Assembly: GCA_008016945.1 (NCBI GenBank) | Contig: SSGN01000130.1 | Span: forward strand, 1 to 19,650 | Origin: Flavobacteriales bacterium | GTDB taxonomy: Bacteria > Bacteroidota > Bacteroidia > Flavobacteriales > PHOS-HE28 | DNA: 19,650 nt | Direction: 5' to 3' | Shown here: piece by piece, positions 1-6,972 of the stretch | Position numbering within the stretch: position 1 is the first letter of the stretch | How the letters are laid out: every line of letters starts with the position of its first letter | The notes under the pieces: model-generated | Told to the model about the DNA's origin: nothing | Databases searched by the model: none | Seen by the model: the letters and a program-made list of their open reading frames with translations, nothing else | Program-made: the position numbers and the translations under genes

Positions 1-92
1 CTGTATGATGCACCTTTGCTCATCGGTGATATGGCTCATTCTTGCAACGGATTGGACCCCAGCACAAGGGTAGATCGTATCCTCCATTCAGA

Positions 93-123
93 GAGGAGCG
101 AGGGGCGAAAGCCTCTCCTCCTC
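93..123. other. Strong stem-loop with GAAA tetraloop
   Basis: A 6-bp stem (93-98 with 118-123), a one-base bulge at C99 and a 7-bp stem with one G-U pair (100-106 with 111-117) enclose the tetraloop GAAA (107-110) when read on the + strand. There is no T-tract after the hairpin on either strand; an A-run follows it on +. It therefore does not look like an ordinary intrinsic terminator. It may be a structured RNA end or leader upstream of the secreted-protein gene. The rest of 1-219 shows no convincing gene. Confidence 0.5.
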
Positions 124-219
124 CTGAAAAAAAGATCAGTCGTCTTGTCGGTCTATCCGATTGCGTTTATGAGTTGAATCCGTGCAATAGAAAGGAACGG
201 GGTTTACATTGTTGGCGCA

Positions 220-1245
220 ATGAGCATCCTCGCACGGTTCATATTGCTTTTGTTGGTGGCGATGTCATGGGCCACGGCCCGTGCGCAGAACCTCGTGGTG
301 AATGGATCGTTCGAAGAGTACACCGAATGCCCCCCCTCTTTTGGCTACTGGGCTAGTGTGGAGGGTTGGACCAGTCCCTATACGCAGTCTGCGGACTATT
401 TCAATGCTTGTGCGACCAACATAGCCTGTAGTGTACCGCTCAATGATCTGGGATTTCAGCATGCAGCGCATGGCCGGGCTTACATGGGGATTGTTACTGC
501 ATATGTAGAGGGGGGAGGGTATCACCGGGAGGTGATTGCTACTCAGTTGACCGAGCCGTTGCAACCTGGTGTTCCTGTGTATTGCTCTTTCAAGGTATCG
601 CCAGGTGGTTTTGGCGTGAATCCAGTCAATTCTGTCAAATGGGCGGCTAAAGGTCCGGGTATGAATTTCTTTTCGCAGCTTCCGCAGACGAGCCAGCCGT
701 GGCTATTCAGCGAATGGACCACTTACCTGTTCCCTAACAGCGCGGTAGTCGACATGCCGGGAGTGCTGAATGACACATCTGTTTGGGTGAACATAAGTGC
801 TTCCTTCGTCCCTGATTCGGCATACGAATGGCTTGCGATCATGAATTTTTATGAGAACAACCTAAGCATGCCGGAATTATTGGATATCAATGCAATATGG
901 GATGTGGCATATGCCTTCATTGATGATGTCTGTGTGTCATACGACCCCACATATTGTGACATGGCCATGGGTGTTCATAGTCAAGCCCCATGTGATGTGC
1001 GCGTCTCGCCGAATCCCTTTACTGATGCTCTTTCCCTGACCTGTGAGGTGGCAGGTATCTGCCCGAATCGGGGGACATTAATCGATCTTCAGGGGCGTAT
1101 CTGTTGGAGCGAGACGTGGCCAGTTGGCCACGGTACTTGGAACATTGGGCTGGATGAACTGCCTCCAGCCATGTATATCCTTGCTTTAGATCTTTCGGAT
1201 GGTACACGAAAGAGCATGCGTGTGGTACGATCCCCAAACCTGTAA
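220..1245 (+). CDS. Secreted protein with T9SS type A sorting domain
   Basis: This 341-residue protein is exported by Sec and then carried across the outer membrane by the type IX secretion system; its own function is unknown. Residues 1-22 are a signal peptide with a hydrophobic LLLL core ending in ARA, followed by Gln23. The mature start, NLVVNGSFEEY, and the following Cys- and Trp-rich stretch resemble a domain common at the N-terminus of Bacteroidota surface proteins. The C-terminal 80 residues are a T9SS type A sorting domain: VSPNPF (262-267), LIDLQGR (287-293), the MYILAL strand (318-323) and a basic RKSMRVVR end. Such proteins are usually cleaved and anchored to the surface or released. 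The ATG at 220 is chosen because it gives a complete signal peptide. It stands alone, and no close match to the Bacteroidota promoter was found upstream. Confidence 0.85.
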   Translation: MSILARFILLLLVAMSWATARAQNLVVNGSFEEYTECPPSFGYWASVEGWTSPYTQSADYFNACATNIACSVPLNDLGFQHAAHGRAYMGIVTAYVEGGGYHREVIATQLTEPLQPGVPVYCSFKVSPGGFGVNPVNSVKWAAKGPGMNFFSQLPQTSQPWLFSEWTTYLFPNSAVVDMPGVLNDTSVWVNISASFVPDSAYEWLAIMNFYENNLSMPELLDINAIWDVAYAFIDDVCVSYDPTYCDMAMGVHSQAPCDVRVSPNPFTDALSLTCEVAGICPNRGTLIDLQGRICWSETWPVGHGTWNIGLDELPPAMYILALDLSDGTRKSMRVVRSPNL

Positions 1246-1313
1246 ACCCAGTCGAGCCATGAGAACGATGAGCACAAAGAGGTACTTTGGTTTGGTACTT
1301 TCGGTTGATAACT

Positions 1314-1620
1314 TCATGCAGCGATAACAGCGCCGTTCTGCGACACCCACAGCCCGTCGTTCTGGTGGTACGACCATGGCACCGCTGTATCGGTCCAGCC
1401 CCACGTCCACGGGTTCCATGTTCTGGAAATGGAAGGCGCGGTGCCCGCCATCGGCCCAGATGCGCCCGATGTGGTTGGCATCGCGGAACATCCACCAAGA
1501 CTGCTCACGCACCGCTGCCACATCGGTGCGGAAGGTGCATAGGTGCGTCAGCGATAGCACCTCGGTTCAAGCACCCACACGACACACCCCAAGTAATCCC
1601 CACTAGGCGCTTGCACCAAA
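1314..1620 (-). pseudogene. Frameshifted gene remnant of unknown family
   Basis: Between the T9SS gene and ferritin, the minus strand looks protein-coding but changes frame. From about 1560 to 1385 one frame is rich in G/C at third positions and reads SWWMFRDANHIGRIWADGG and later HFQNMEPVDVGLDRYSGA. From about 1395 to the stop at 1314 a second frame continues with the same codon style, WSYHQNDGLWVSQNGAVIAA then TGA. Upstream, a third frame reads APSGDYLGCVVWVLEP before a stop near 1548. The simplest reading is the 3' end of a decayed gene with one or two frameshifts. The family is not recognised. A short intact coding region or a sequencing error cannot be excluded. Confidence 0.4.
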
Positions 1621-1653
1621 CAGGATCTGTTCAAGAATGGATCACCAAGCCTA

Positions 1654-2172
1654 TCACTCACGCCCCTTGCCCCCACCAGTCGCCGCGCTCATCCCTTGCA
1701 GGTCGCGGTCGAACAGGTAGAGGCCACCCTTGTCGTTACCGATCAGGTTCAACTTGTCGATCAGCGTACGGGCCAGCGCCTCCTCTTCGATCTGCTCGCT
1801 CACGTACCACTGCATGAAGTTGTGCGTGGTGTAGTCCTTCTCCTTCAGGCAGGTGTCCACCACGCCGTTGATCTCGTCGGTCACCTTGGTCTCGTGGTGC
1901 AGCAGGGCTTGGAAGATGTCGGTGATGGACTTGAAGTTCGTACCCGGCTGCTTCAGCGCGGGGATCACGGCCTTGCCGCCGCGTTCGTTGATGAACTTCA
2001 CCAGCTTGAGCATGTGTACGCGCTCCTCGTCGCTGTGCTTATACAGGAACGCCGCCGTGCCACTGAGACCTTGGTTCTCGGCCCATGAGGCCATGGCGAG
2101 GTAGGCTTGGCTGCTGGCGGCCTCGATGGCCACCTGTCCGTTCAGGGCTGTTTCGATCTTCTTGCTGAGCAT
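1654..2172 (-). CDS. ftnA: Non-heme ferritin (iron storage)
   Basis: This bacterial ferritin monomer of 172 residues forms a cytoplasmic 24-mer shell that oxidises Fe(II) and stores ferric iron. Counting from the ATG at 2172 (MLSKKIETAL), every ferroxidase ligand falls at its E. coli FtnA position: Glu17, Glu50, His53, Glu94 and Gln127. The third-site residues Glu49, Glu126, Glu129 and Glu130 are also present. The open frame extends 13 codons upstream to a TTG at 2211, but that start would lie inside the probable promoter and would break the residue register, so it is rejected. The C-terminus ends in a short Gly/Lys-rich tail. It follows pth on the same strand but probably has its own promoter, with a perfect inverted repeat beside the -7 element. 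Confidence 0.95.
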   Translation of the reverse strand: MLSKKIETALNGQVAIEAASSQAYLAMASWAENQGLSGTAAFLYKHSDEERVHMLKLVKFINERGGKAVIPALKQPGTNFKSITDIFQALLHHETKVTDEINGVVDTCLKEKDYTTHNFMQWYVSEQIEEEALARTLIDKLNLIGNDKGGLYLFDRDLQGMSAATGGGKGRE

Positions 2173-2208
2173 GGTATGGAGCGTGAGGCTGTTCTGTGGT
2201 TGATGAAG

Positions 2209-2216
2209 CAAATGTA
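2209..2216 (-). promoter_or_regulatory. Putative ferritin -7 promoter element
   Basis: The minus strand reads TACATTTG, a perfect TAnnTTTG, the Bacteroidota -7 consensus, 36 bases before the ferritin ATG. No good TTG -33 element sits 17-23 bases further upstream, so the promoter may need an activator or be weak. The same octamer appears in the prs promoter. Confidence 0.5.
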
Positions 2217-2234
2217 AGAGCCTGTTCAGGCTCT
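2217..2234. repeat. Perfect inverted repeat at pth end / ferritin promoter
   Basis: AGAGCCTGTTCAGGCTCT has 8-bp perfect arms (2217-2224 and 2227-2234) around TT. It directly abuts the ferritin TACATTTG and lies 19 bases past the pth stop. It could be an operator inside the -33/-7 spacer of ferritin, or a terminator hairpin for pth. In the pth direction the following bases are only weakly T-rich, so a terminator role is not clear. Confidence 0.6.
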
Positions 2235-2253
2235 ACGCGCCTGTCCGGCGAGC

Positions 2254-2817
2254 CTACCGCTTATTGAAATTGTTCATCGCGCTCTCCACGCCGAGCAGCC
2301 CGAACTGCAACACGGCTTTTCCGGCGATCTCGATGCGTTCGGATAAGGTCTTCCGTTCATCCTCGTTCCAAGCGCCCAAGACGTACTCACTTTGCCGACC
2401 ACGGGCGAAATCGCTGCCGATGCCGAAACGCAGCCGAGGGAACGCCTCGGAGCCGAGGAGCTGGATGATGCTCGTGAGGCCGTTGTGCCCGCCCGCGCCA
2501 CCGGCGGGCTTGATGCGGATGGCGCCGAAGGGCAGCGCAAGGTCATCGGTTATGACCAGCACGCGCTCGGCGGAAATGTTCTCCTGATCCATCCAGTAGC
2601 GCACGGCCTTGCCACTGAGGTTCATGAAGGTGCTTGGTTTGATGAGGATGAACGTGCGCCCCTTGTGCCGCATCTCGGCATGGTCGCCGTAGCGGGCGGG
2701 GCTGAAGCGCACATCGGCGAGCCGGGCCAAGTGGTCCAGCACTTGGAAGCCGATGTTGTGGCGTGTGTCCGCGTATTCCGGGCCGGGGTTGCCCAAGCCG
2801 ATGATCAGGTACTTCAT
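2254..2817 (-). CDS. pth: Peptidyl-tRNA hydrolase
   Basis: This 187-residue enzyme hydrolyses the ester bond of peptidyl-tRNA released by stalled or drop-off ribosomes and so recycles tRNA in the cytoplasm. The family signature is complete: GLGNPG with Asn10, TRHNIGF with catalytic His20, KPSTFMNLSG with Asn66, the DDLALP loop with Asp91, and GGHNGL with Asn112. Length and ends match bacterial Pth. It lies downstream of rplY on the same strand after a 152-base gap that holds a hairpin terminator and a long inverted repeat, so it is either expressed by read-through or from its own promoter. Only a weak -7-like TTCTTTTG (about 2901-2908, minus strand) was seen. The prs-rplY-pth order is common in Bacteroidota. 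Confidence 0.96.
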   Translation of the reverse strand: MKYLIIGLGNPGPEYADTRHNIGFQVLDHLARLADVRFSPARYGDHAEMRHKGRTFILIKPSTFMNLSGKAVRYWMDQENISAERVLVITDDLALPFGAIRIKPAGGAGGHNGLTSIIQLLGSEAFPRLRFGIGSDFARGRQSEYVLGAWNEDERKTLSERIEIAGKAVLQFGLLGVESAMNNFNKR

Positions 2818-2836
2818 GGTCTACGAGTGCGAGGGA

Positions 2837-2879
2837 GCAAGAGTGCGAGAGTGCCACCGCACCACCCTCGCACTCTTGC
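2837..2879. repeat. 17-bp inverted repeat in pth 5' region
   Basis: The left arm GCAAGAGTGCGAGAGTG (2837-2853) and the right arm (2863-2879) are reverse complements except at one position that can form G-U. The loop is 9 bases. The left arm is preceded by a related direct copy, GAGTGCGAGGGAG, at about 2825. It lies 20-62 bases upstream of the pth start, in its probable 5' untranslated region or the rplY-pth spacer. Confidence 0.7.
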
Positions 2880-2900
2880 ACGGTATCCATCATTCGGTGC

Positions 2901-2933
2901 AAAAGAACGAGGCCCCCGCGCAATGCGGAGGCC
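2901..2933 (-). terminator. Intrinsic terminator after rplY
   Basis: Reading the minus strand, GGCCTCCGC (2933-2925), a 5-base loop and GCGGGGGCC (2919-2911) form a 9-bp GC-rich stem with one G-U pair, followed by TCGTTCTTTT (2910-2901). This is a plausible rho-independent terminator 37 bases past the rplY stop. It separates prs-rplY from pth. The T-tract is interrupted, so read-through is possible. Confidence 0.65.
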
Positions 2934-2969
2934 CCGGTGCATGTATTGTCAGGCCGAGCCTGTCGAGGC

Positions 2970-3590
2970 CTACTTCTTCGCGGCGGGCTTGGCTTCGGCC
3001 TTCTTCGCGGCGGCGGGTGCGGCACCAGCGGCGGCTTCCTCCTCCTTCTTCTTGGCCATCTTCACGGCCACCACCACATCGCTTTCCTTCTCCAGCACGG
3101 TGAGGCCGTCGAACTTGAGGTCGCTCACTTGGATGGCCTTGTTCACGTCGAGGTCGGCCACGTCCAGCTCAAGGTATCCGGGCAGCTTGGCGGGCAGGCC
3201 GCTCACGCGCACCTTGCGCATGGTGTGGGCCAGCTTGCCGCCCTTGCGCACACCGATGGGCTGGCCCTTCAGGCGCAGGGTGAGCTTCGCGATGGCCGCT
3301 TCGTTCTCCTTCAGTTCCACGAAATCCACGTGCAGCACCTCGTCGGTGGTGGGGTGGAACTGTTTCTCCTGCACCATGGCCAGCACCTTGCGGCCCTCGA
3401 TCTCGATCTCGGCGCCGTTCAGCTCGGGGGTGAAGATCAGTTTCTTGAGCGCGGCTCCGTCCACGCTGAAGTGGAGGGTGCTTTCGCCGCCGTAGAGCAC
3501 GCAGGGCACCTGCTTGGTGCGGCGCAGTTGGGCGGCGTACTTGGTGCCGAGGTTGGTGCGGGGGGTTCCGCTGAGGGCGATCGTGTTCAT
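2970..3590 (-). CDS. rplY: 50S ribosomal protein L25/Ctc (TL5 type)
   Basis: This 206-residue ribosomal protein binds 5S rRNA in the large subunit. It is the long two-domain Ctc/TL5 form rather than the short E. coli L25. Residues 1-90 are the L25 domain, with RTNLGTKYAAQLRRTKQVPCVLYG near the start and HVDFVEL at its end. Residues about 95-180 are the beta-rich C-terminal domain, containing KGQPIGVRKGG and LDVADLDVNKAIQVSDL. The last 30 residues are a low-complexity Lys/Ala/Glu tail ending PAAKK, as is common in Bacteroidota L25. The ATG at 3590 gives the conserved N-terminus. It begins 10 bases after the prs stop, so the two genes are almost certainly co-transcribed. Confidence 0.95.
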   Translation of the reverse strand: MNTIALSGTPRTNLGTKYAAQLRRTKQVPCVLYGGESTLHFSVDGAALKKLIFTPELNGAEIEIEGRKVLAMVQEKQFHPTTDEVLHVDFVELKENEAAIAKLTLRLKGQPIGVRKGGKLAHTMRKVRVSGLPAKLPGYLELDVADLDVNKAIQVSDLKFDGLTVLEKESDVVVAVKMAKKKEEEAAAGAAPAAAKKAEAKPAAKK

Positions 3591-3600
3591 GGCCGGTTTG

Positions 3601-4548
3601 TTATGCTACGATGAAATGGCTGCTGATGCTCTCGTGGCTCTGTACGCGCTTGATCACGTCGCCGAAAAGGCCCGCCACGGTGAGCTGTTTGATCTTCGTT
3701 GTCGCCTTGGCCTTGTCGGCGTTCAGCGGAATGGTGTCCGAAACGATGAGTTCGGTGAGGGCGCTGCGCTCGATGCGCTCGTACGCCTCGCCACTGAGGA
3801 CGGCATGGGTGCATACGGCGCGCACGCTGATGGCGCCCTGCTGCATCATCATGTCGGCGGCCTTGGTGAGCGTGCCTGCGGTGTCGCACATATCGTCCAC
3901 CAGCACCACGTTCTTGTCCTTCACGTCGCCGATCACCGTCATGCTGTCGATCTGGTTGGCCACTTTGCGCTGCTTGTAGCAGATGGCCATGTCGCAGCCG
4001 AGGTGCTTGGCGTAGGCGTTGGCGCGCTTGGTGCCGCCGGTGTCGGGGGCTGCCATCACCAAGTTGGACAGGTTGAGTTCCTTGATATAGGGCAGGAAGA
4101 TGCTGCTGGCGAATAGGTGGTCCACCGGCACCTCGAAGAAGCCTTGGATCTGATCGGCATGGAGGTCCATGGTCATGATCCGGTCCACGCCCGCTGCGGT
4201 GAGCATATTGGCCACCAGCTTGGCGCCGATGGAGACGCGGGGCTTGTCCTTGCGGTCCTGCCGGGCGAAGCCGAAGTAGGGCATCACCGCCACGATGCGC
4301 TTGGCACTGGCCCGCTTGGCGGCATCCACCATCAGCAGCAGCTCGAAGAGGTTGTCGCTGGGCGGGAAGGTGCTCTGCACGATGAAGACGAGCTCACCGC
4401 GCACGGTCTCCTCGAAACTGGGCTGGAACTCACCGTCGCTGAAGCGGCTCACCGTGACCTCGCCCAAGCGCTCGCCGTTGCTGGCCGCGATCTTCTCGGC
4501 CAGATACCGGGTGGCGGTACCGCTGAAGATCTTGGCGCTTTCCTGCAT
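3601..4548 (-). CDS. prs: Ribose-phosphate pyrophosphokinase (PRPP synthase)
   Basis: This 315-residue enzyme converts ribose 5-phosphate and ATP to PRPP and AMP, feeding purine, pyrimidine, NAD, His and Trp synthesis. Visible motifs, in order: FSDGEFQPSFEETVRG (36-51, ATP site), FARQDRK (94-100), DLHADQIQGFF with metal ligand His130, the flexible catalytic loop KQRK (192-195), and the PRPP-binding loop VVLVDDMCDTAGT (214-226). Length and both ends match class I bacterial enzymes. It is first in a prs-rplY operon and is divergent from rnr across a 159-base spacer. A near-ideal Bacteroidota promoter lies about 28 bases before its ATG. RpiB, also in this window, interconverts the substrate ribose 5-phosphate with ribulose 5-phosphate, but lies too far away for operon linkage. 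Confidence 0.97.
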   Translation of the reverse strand: MQESAKIFSGTATRYLAEKIAASNGERLGEVTVSRFSDGEFQPSFEETVRGELVFIVQSTFPPSDNLFELLLMVDAAKRASAKRIVAVMPYFGFARQDRKDKPRVSIGAKLVANMLTAAGVDRIMTMDLHADQIQGFFEVPVDHLFASSIFLPYIKELNLSNLVMAAPDTGGTKRANAYAKHLGCDMAICYKQRKVANQIDSMTVIGDVKDKNVVLVDDMCDTAGTLTKAADMMMQQGAISVRAVCTHAVLSGEAYERIERSALTELIVSDTIPLNADKAKATTKIKQLTVAGLFGDVIKRVQSHESISSHFIVA

Positions 4549-4576
4549 GGCGAGGGGGAACTCCCGAAAAGGGCTG

Positions 4577-4606
4577 CAAATGTAGTGATCTTCCGCAGGT
4601 TATCAA
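4577..4606 (-). promoter_or_regulatory. prs promoter, TTG-N19-TACATTTG
   Basis: On the minus strand the -33 TTG (4606-4604), a spacer of exactly 19 bases and TACATTTG (4584-4577) match the Bacteroidota primary sigma factor consensus TTG-N19-TAnnTTTG. Transcription would start about 4570, giving a 5' leader of roughly 20 bases before the prs ATG at 4548. Confidence 0.75.
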
Positions 4607-4633
4607 CACCTGTTGGTGGGTGTGTTCTCCACA
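4600..4633 (+). promoter_or_regulatory. Two one-mismatch DnaA-box-like nonamers
   Basis: TTATCAACA (4600-4608) and TTCTCCACA (4625-4633) each differ by one base from TTATCCACA and lie 25 bases apart in the prs-rnr spacer; the first overlaps the prs -33. Single-mismatch nonamers are not rare, so this is a weak call. Between them, CAACACCTGTTG forms a small inverted repeat. Confidence 0.2.
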
Positions 4634-4677
4634 TGAGTATCAACGAGATACTAACAGGGCGCTTCTACCTTTAGGCC

Positions 4678-4711
4678 GTCGGCCCATGCCCGACCTATGA
4701 CCCCACCTTGA
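4678..4711 (+). promoter_or_regulatory. rnr leader: hairpin and two chained 4-codon ORFs
   Basis: GTCGG (4678-4682) can pair with CCGAC (4690-4694), and the loop holds an ATG. That ATG (4686) opens ATG CCC GAC CTA TGA. Its stop overlaps a second ATG (4697) that opens ATG ACC CCA CCT TGA, whose stop overlaps the TTG start of rnr (4708). The chain of overlaps would allow translational coupling, but could be chance. Confidence 0.35.
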
Positions 4712-6972
4712 GCCGCCGCGCCTCCCAACCCGACCCATTCATCCAGCACGTACTTGCCGCCATCCGTTCCGCAGGACACGCCGGGGTGACCAGCCAACAA
4801 CTCGCTTTGCAGCTGGGTATCAGAGAGAAAAGCCAGCGGTACCGGGTCTTTGACGCCATCGATGCCTTGTTGGATGAGGGGCGCATCGAAAGCGGAAAAA
4901 AGGGACGTTACACCCTTACCGGAGGAAAAGACACCGCAGAAGGACAGATCGATATCATCTCCACCGGCGCGGGCTATGTGCGGTTAGGCGGAGGTGAAGC
5001 CGATGTCTACGTGCAGCAACGCGATATCGGTACCGCGCTCCACGGAGATACGGTGGCCATCAAGCTGATCGGGGGGCGGGGGTCCAGGGTCGAGGGACGG
5101 GTGGTCAACGTGCTGAAGCGCAGGCGGTCGGAATTCGTGGGTACCATCCACAAGCACCAAGGCCGCATGATCCTGGTGGCCGACGACCAGCGGGTCCAGC
5201 GCCCATTCGTGATCCCCGCGACGGGAGAGAATGGTGCCGTTGAGGGGGATAAGGCGATCATTGAACTGGGTGAATGGAAGGATGCACGGGACGAGCCCAG
5301 GGGAAAGGTCCTCCGCGTTCTGGGCAAGGCCGGAGTGCACCAGGTGGAGATGCACGCGATCCTCGCGGAGTTCGGACTACCGCTGGAGTTCCCGGATAGC
5401 GTGCTGCGAGCGGCCGTTGAGATCCGCAACGGCGCCACGGAAGAGGAGATCGCCCGGCGCCGTGATGTCCGCGAAACACCAACCATCACCATCGACCCGG
5501 ACGACGCCAAAGACCTGGACGATGCCCTGAGCGTACGCAAGCTGGAGAACGGCCATTGGGAGGTCGGCGTCCACATCGCCGACGTGAGCCATTATGTGAC
5601 CCCCGGCAGCGTACTGGACATGGAAGCCGCCAGCCGGGCCACCAGCGTGTACCTCGTGGATCGTGTGGTGCCCATGCTACCGGAGAAACTCAGCAATGAT
5701 CTCTGCTCGCTTCATGCGGACACGGACAAGCTGAGCTTCAGCGCCATCTTCGAGTTGGACGACCAGGCCAACATCAAGGACGAGTGGTTCGGCCGGACGG
5801 TGATGCGCTCCCGCCGTCGCTTCGCGTACCAAGAAGCACAAGCCATCATCGATGGCCAGGGTGAGGGTCCGTACAAGGAGGAAGTGCTGCTGCTGCATCG
5901 CTTGGCGCAGATCCTCCGAAAAGAGCGCATCGCGCGGGGAGCACTGGAGATCGGTGGCAACGAGGTGAAGTTCAAACTGGACGCGGACGGAAAACCCCTC
6001 GGCGTGTACGAAAAGGTCATGGGCCCTGCGAACTGGCTCATCGAAGAGTTCATGCTGTTGGCGAATAAGCGAGTGGCCACCTGGGTGAACAAGCGTCCCA
6101 AAGGCAAGGAAGGCCAACACCAACGCGGGGTTCGTCCGTTCGTATACCGCATCCACGACCAGCCGGATCCGGAGAAGATCGATCAGCTACGCGCCCTGGC
6201 GAAGAGTTTCGGTTTCACCTTGCGCCACGCCGATGTGAACGACCTGCCACATGCCATCAACGACCTGTTGAACGACGTGAAGGGCACCGAGGAGGAGAAC
6301 ATCATCAAACAGGTGGCCATCCGCAGCATGGCGAAGGCCATCTACAGCACGGAGAACATCGGCCACTACGGACTGGCCTTTGAGCATTACACGCACTTCA
6401 CCTCCCCCATCCGCCGCTACCCCGACCTGCTGGTACATCGTGCCATGGCGCACTACCTGGCCGGTGGCGATCCGCTGAACCGCGATGAGCTGGAACTGAG
6501 CTGCAGCCATAGCTCGCGTATGGAGAAGCAGGCCAGCGATGCGGAGCGCGCGAGTATCAAATACAAGCAAGCCGAGTACCTGCTCGCGCGTATCGGGCAG
6601 ACTTTCACTGGCATCATCAGCGGTCTGACCACATGGGGTGTGTATGTTGAACTGAAGGAGAACAAGTGCGAAGGCCTCATCGGCCTGCGCGACATCCCTG
6701 GAGACATCTTCAAGTTCGAGAAGGACCGGTACATGGTCGTTGGCCAGCGCACCGGTCGCAAATTCCGCTTAGGTGATGAGCTCGAGGTGATGATCAAGGC
6801 GGTGGATATGGACCGGCGCGTGGTGGACTTCAGCTTGGCGGGCGAGTCCAGCCCACAGGTGACCACATCGGGCAAGTTCGAACGGCGTTCCATAGCGCCT
6901 CGTAAGGCCACCACCAAGGGGAAGAAGCCGAAACACGCCCCCAAGCCCAAGAAGGGGAAGAAACGCCGTTAA
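4708..6972 (+). CDS. rnr: Ribonuclease R (3'-5' exoribonuclease)
   Basis: RNase R degrades structured RNA from the 3' end and takes part in mRNA decay and in rRNA and tmRNA-linked quality control. The 754 residues hold an N-terminal winged helix (about 10-70, VTSQQLALQLGIREKSQRYRVFDAI), cold-shock-like domains (75-235), the RNB catalytic domain (about 255-590) with the aspartate cluster TIDPDDAKDLDDA (Asp263, 269, 271, 272) and HFTSPIRRYPDLLVHR, an S1 domain (about 640-725) and a basic tail ending KPKKGKKRR. The frame opens after a stop at 4672-4674 and contains no ATG before residue 154, so TTG at 4708 is the only reasonable start. The TAA overlaps the stop codon of the convergent response regulator. 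A near -7 element, TACCTTTA (4666-4673), is weak. Confidence 0.95.
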   Translation: MSRRASQPDPFIQHVLAAIRSAGHAGVTSQQLALQLGIREKSQRYRVFDAIDALLDEGRIESGKKGRYTLTGGKDTAEGQIDIISTGAGYVRLGGGEADVYVQQRDIGTALHGDTVAIKLIGGRGSRVEGRVVNVLKRRRSEFVGTIHKHQGRMILVADDQRVQRPFVIPATGENGAVEGDKAIIELGEWKDARDEPRGKVLRVLGKAGVHQVEMHAILAEFGLPLEFPDSVLRAAVEIRNGATEEEIARRRDVRETPTITIDPDDAKDLDDALSVRKLENGHWEVGVHIADVSHYVTPGSVLDMEAASRATSVYLVDRVVPMLPEKLSNDLCSLHADTDKLSFSAIFELDDQANIKDEWFGRTVMRSRRRFAYQEAQAIIDGQGEGPYKEEVLLLHRLAQILRKERIARGALEIGGNEVKFKLDADGKPLGVYEKVMGPANWLIEEFMLLANKRVATWVNKRPKGKEGQHQRGVRPFVYRIHDQPDPEKIDQLRALAKSFGFTLRHADVNDLPHAINDLLNDVKGTEEENIIKQVAIRSMAKAIYSTENIGHYGLAFEHYTHFTSPIRRYPDLLVHRAMAHYLAGGDPLNRDELELSCSHSSRMEKQASDAERASIKYKQAEYLLARIGQTFTGIISGLTTWGVYVELKENKCEGLIGLRDIPGDIFKFEKDRYMVVGQRTGRKFRLGDELEVMIKAVDMDRRVVDFSLAGESSPQVTTSGKFERRSIAPRKATTKGKKPKHAPKPKKGKKRR

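Noticed and set aside
93..123. Hairpin as an intrinsic terminator
   Set aside because: No T-tract follows on either strand.
1186..1318. Possible 43-residue minus-strand membrane peptide starting at the ATG at 1318
   Set aside because: It overlaps the end of the T9SS gene on the opposite strand, and its codons follow no coding pattern; it is only a run-on of the remnant's other frame.
1619..1631. Small AACAG/CTGTT hairpin as the ferritin terminator
   Set aside because: The stem is only 5 bp and no real T-run follows, so support is too weak.
1654..2211. Longer ferritin from the TTG at 2211
   Set aside because: The ATG at 2172 puts all ferroxidase ligands at E. coli FtnA positions, and the TTG lies inside the TACATTTG element.
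2392..3495. Long plus-strand open frame of 367 codons over pth and rplY
   Set aside because: It is the antisense shadow of well-supported minus-strand genes; GC-rich codon bias opens such frames. The protein text is low in complexity and unlike any family.
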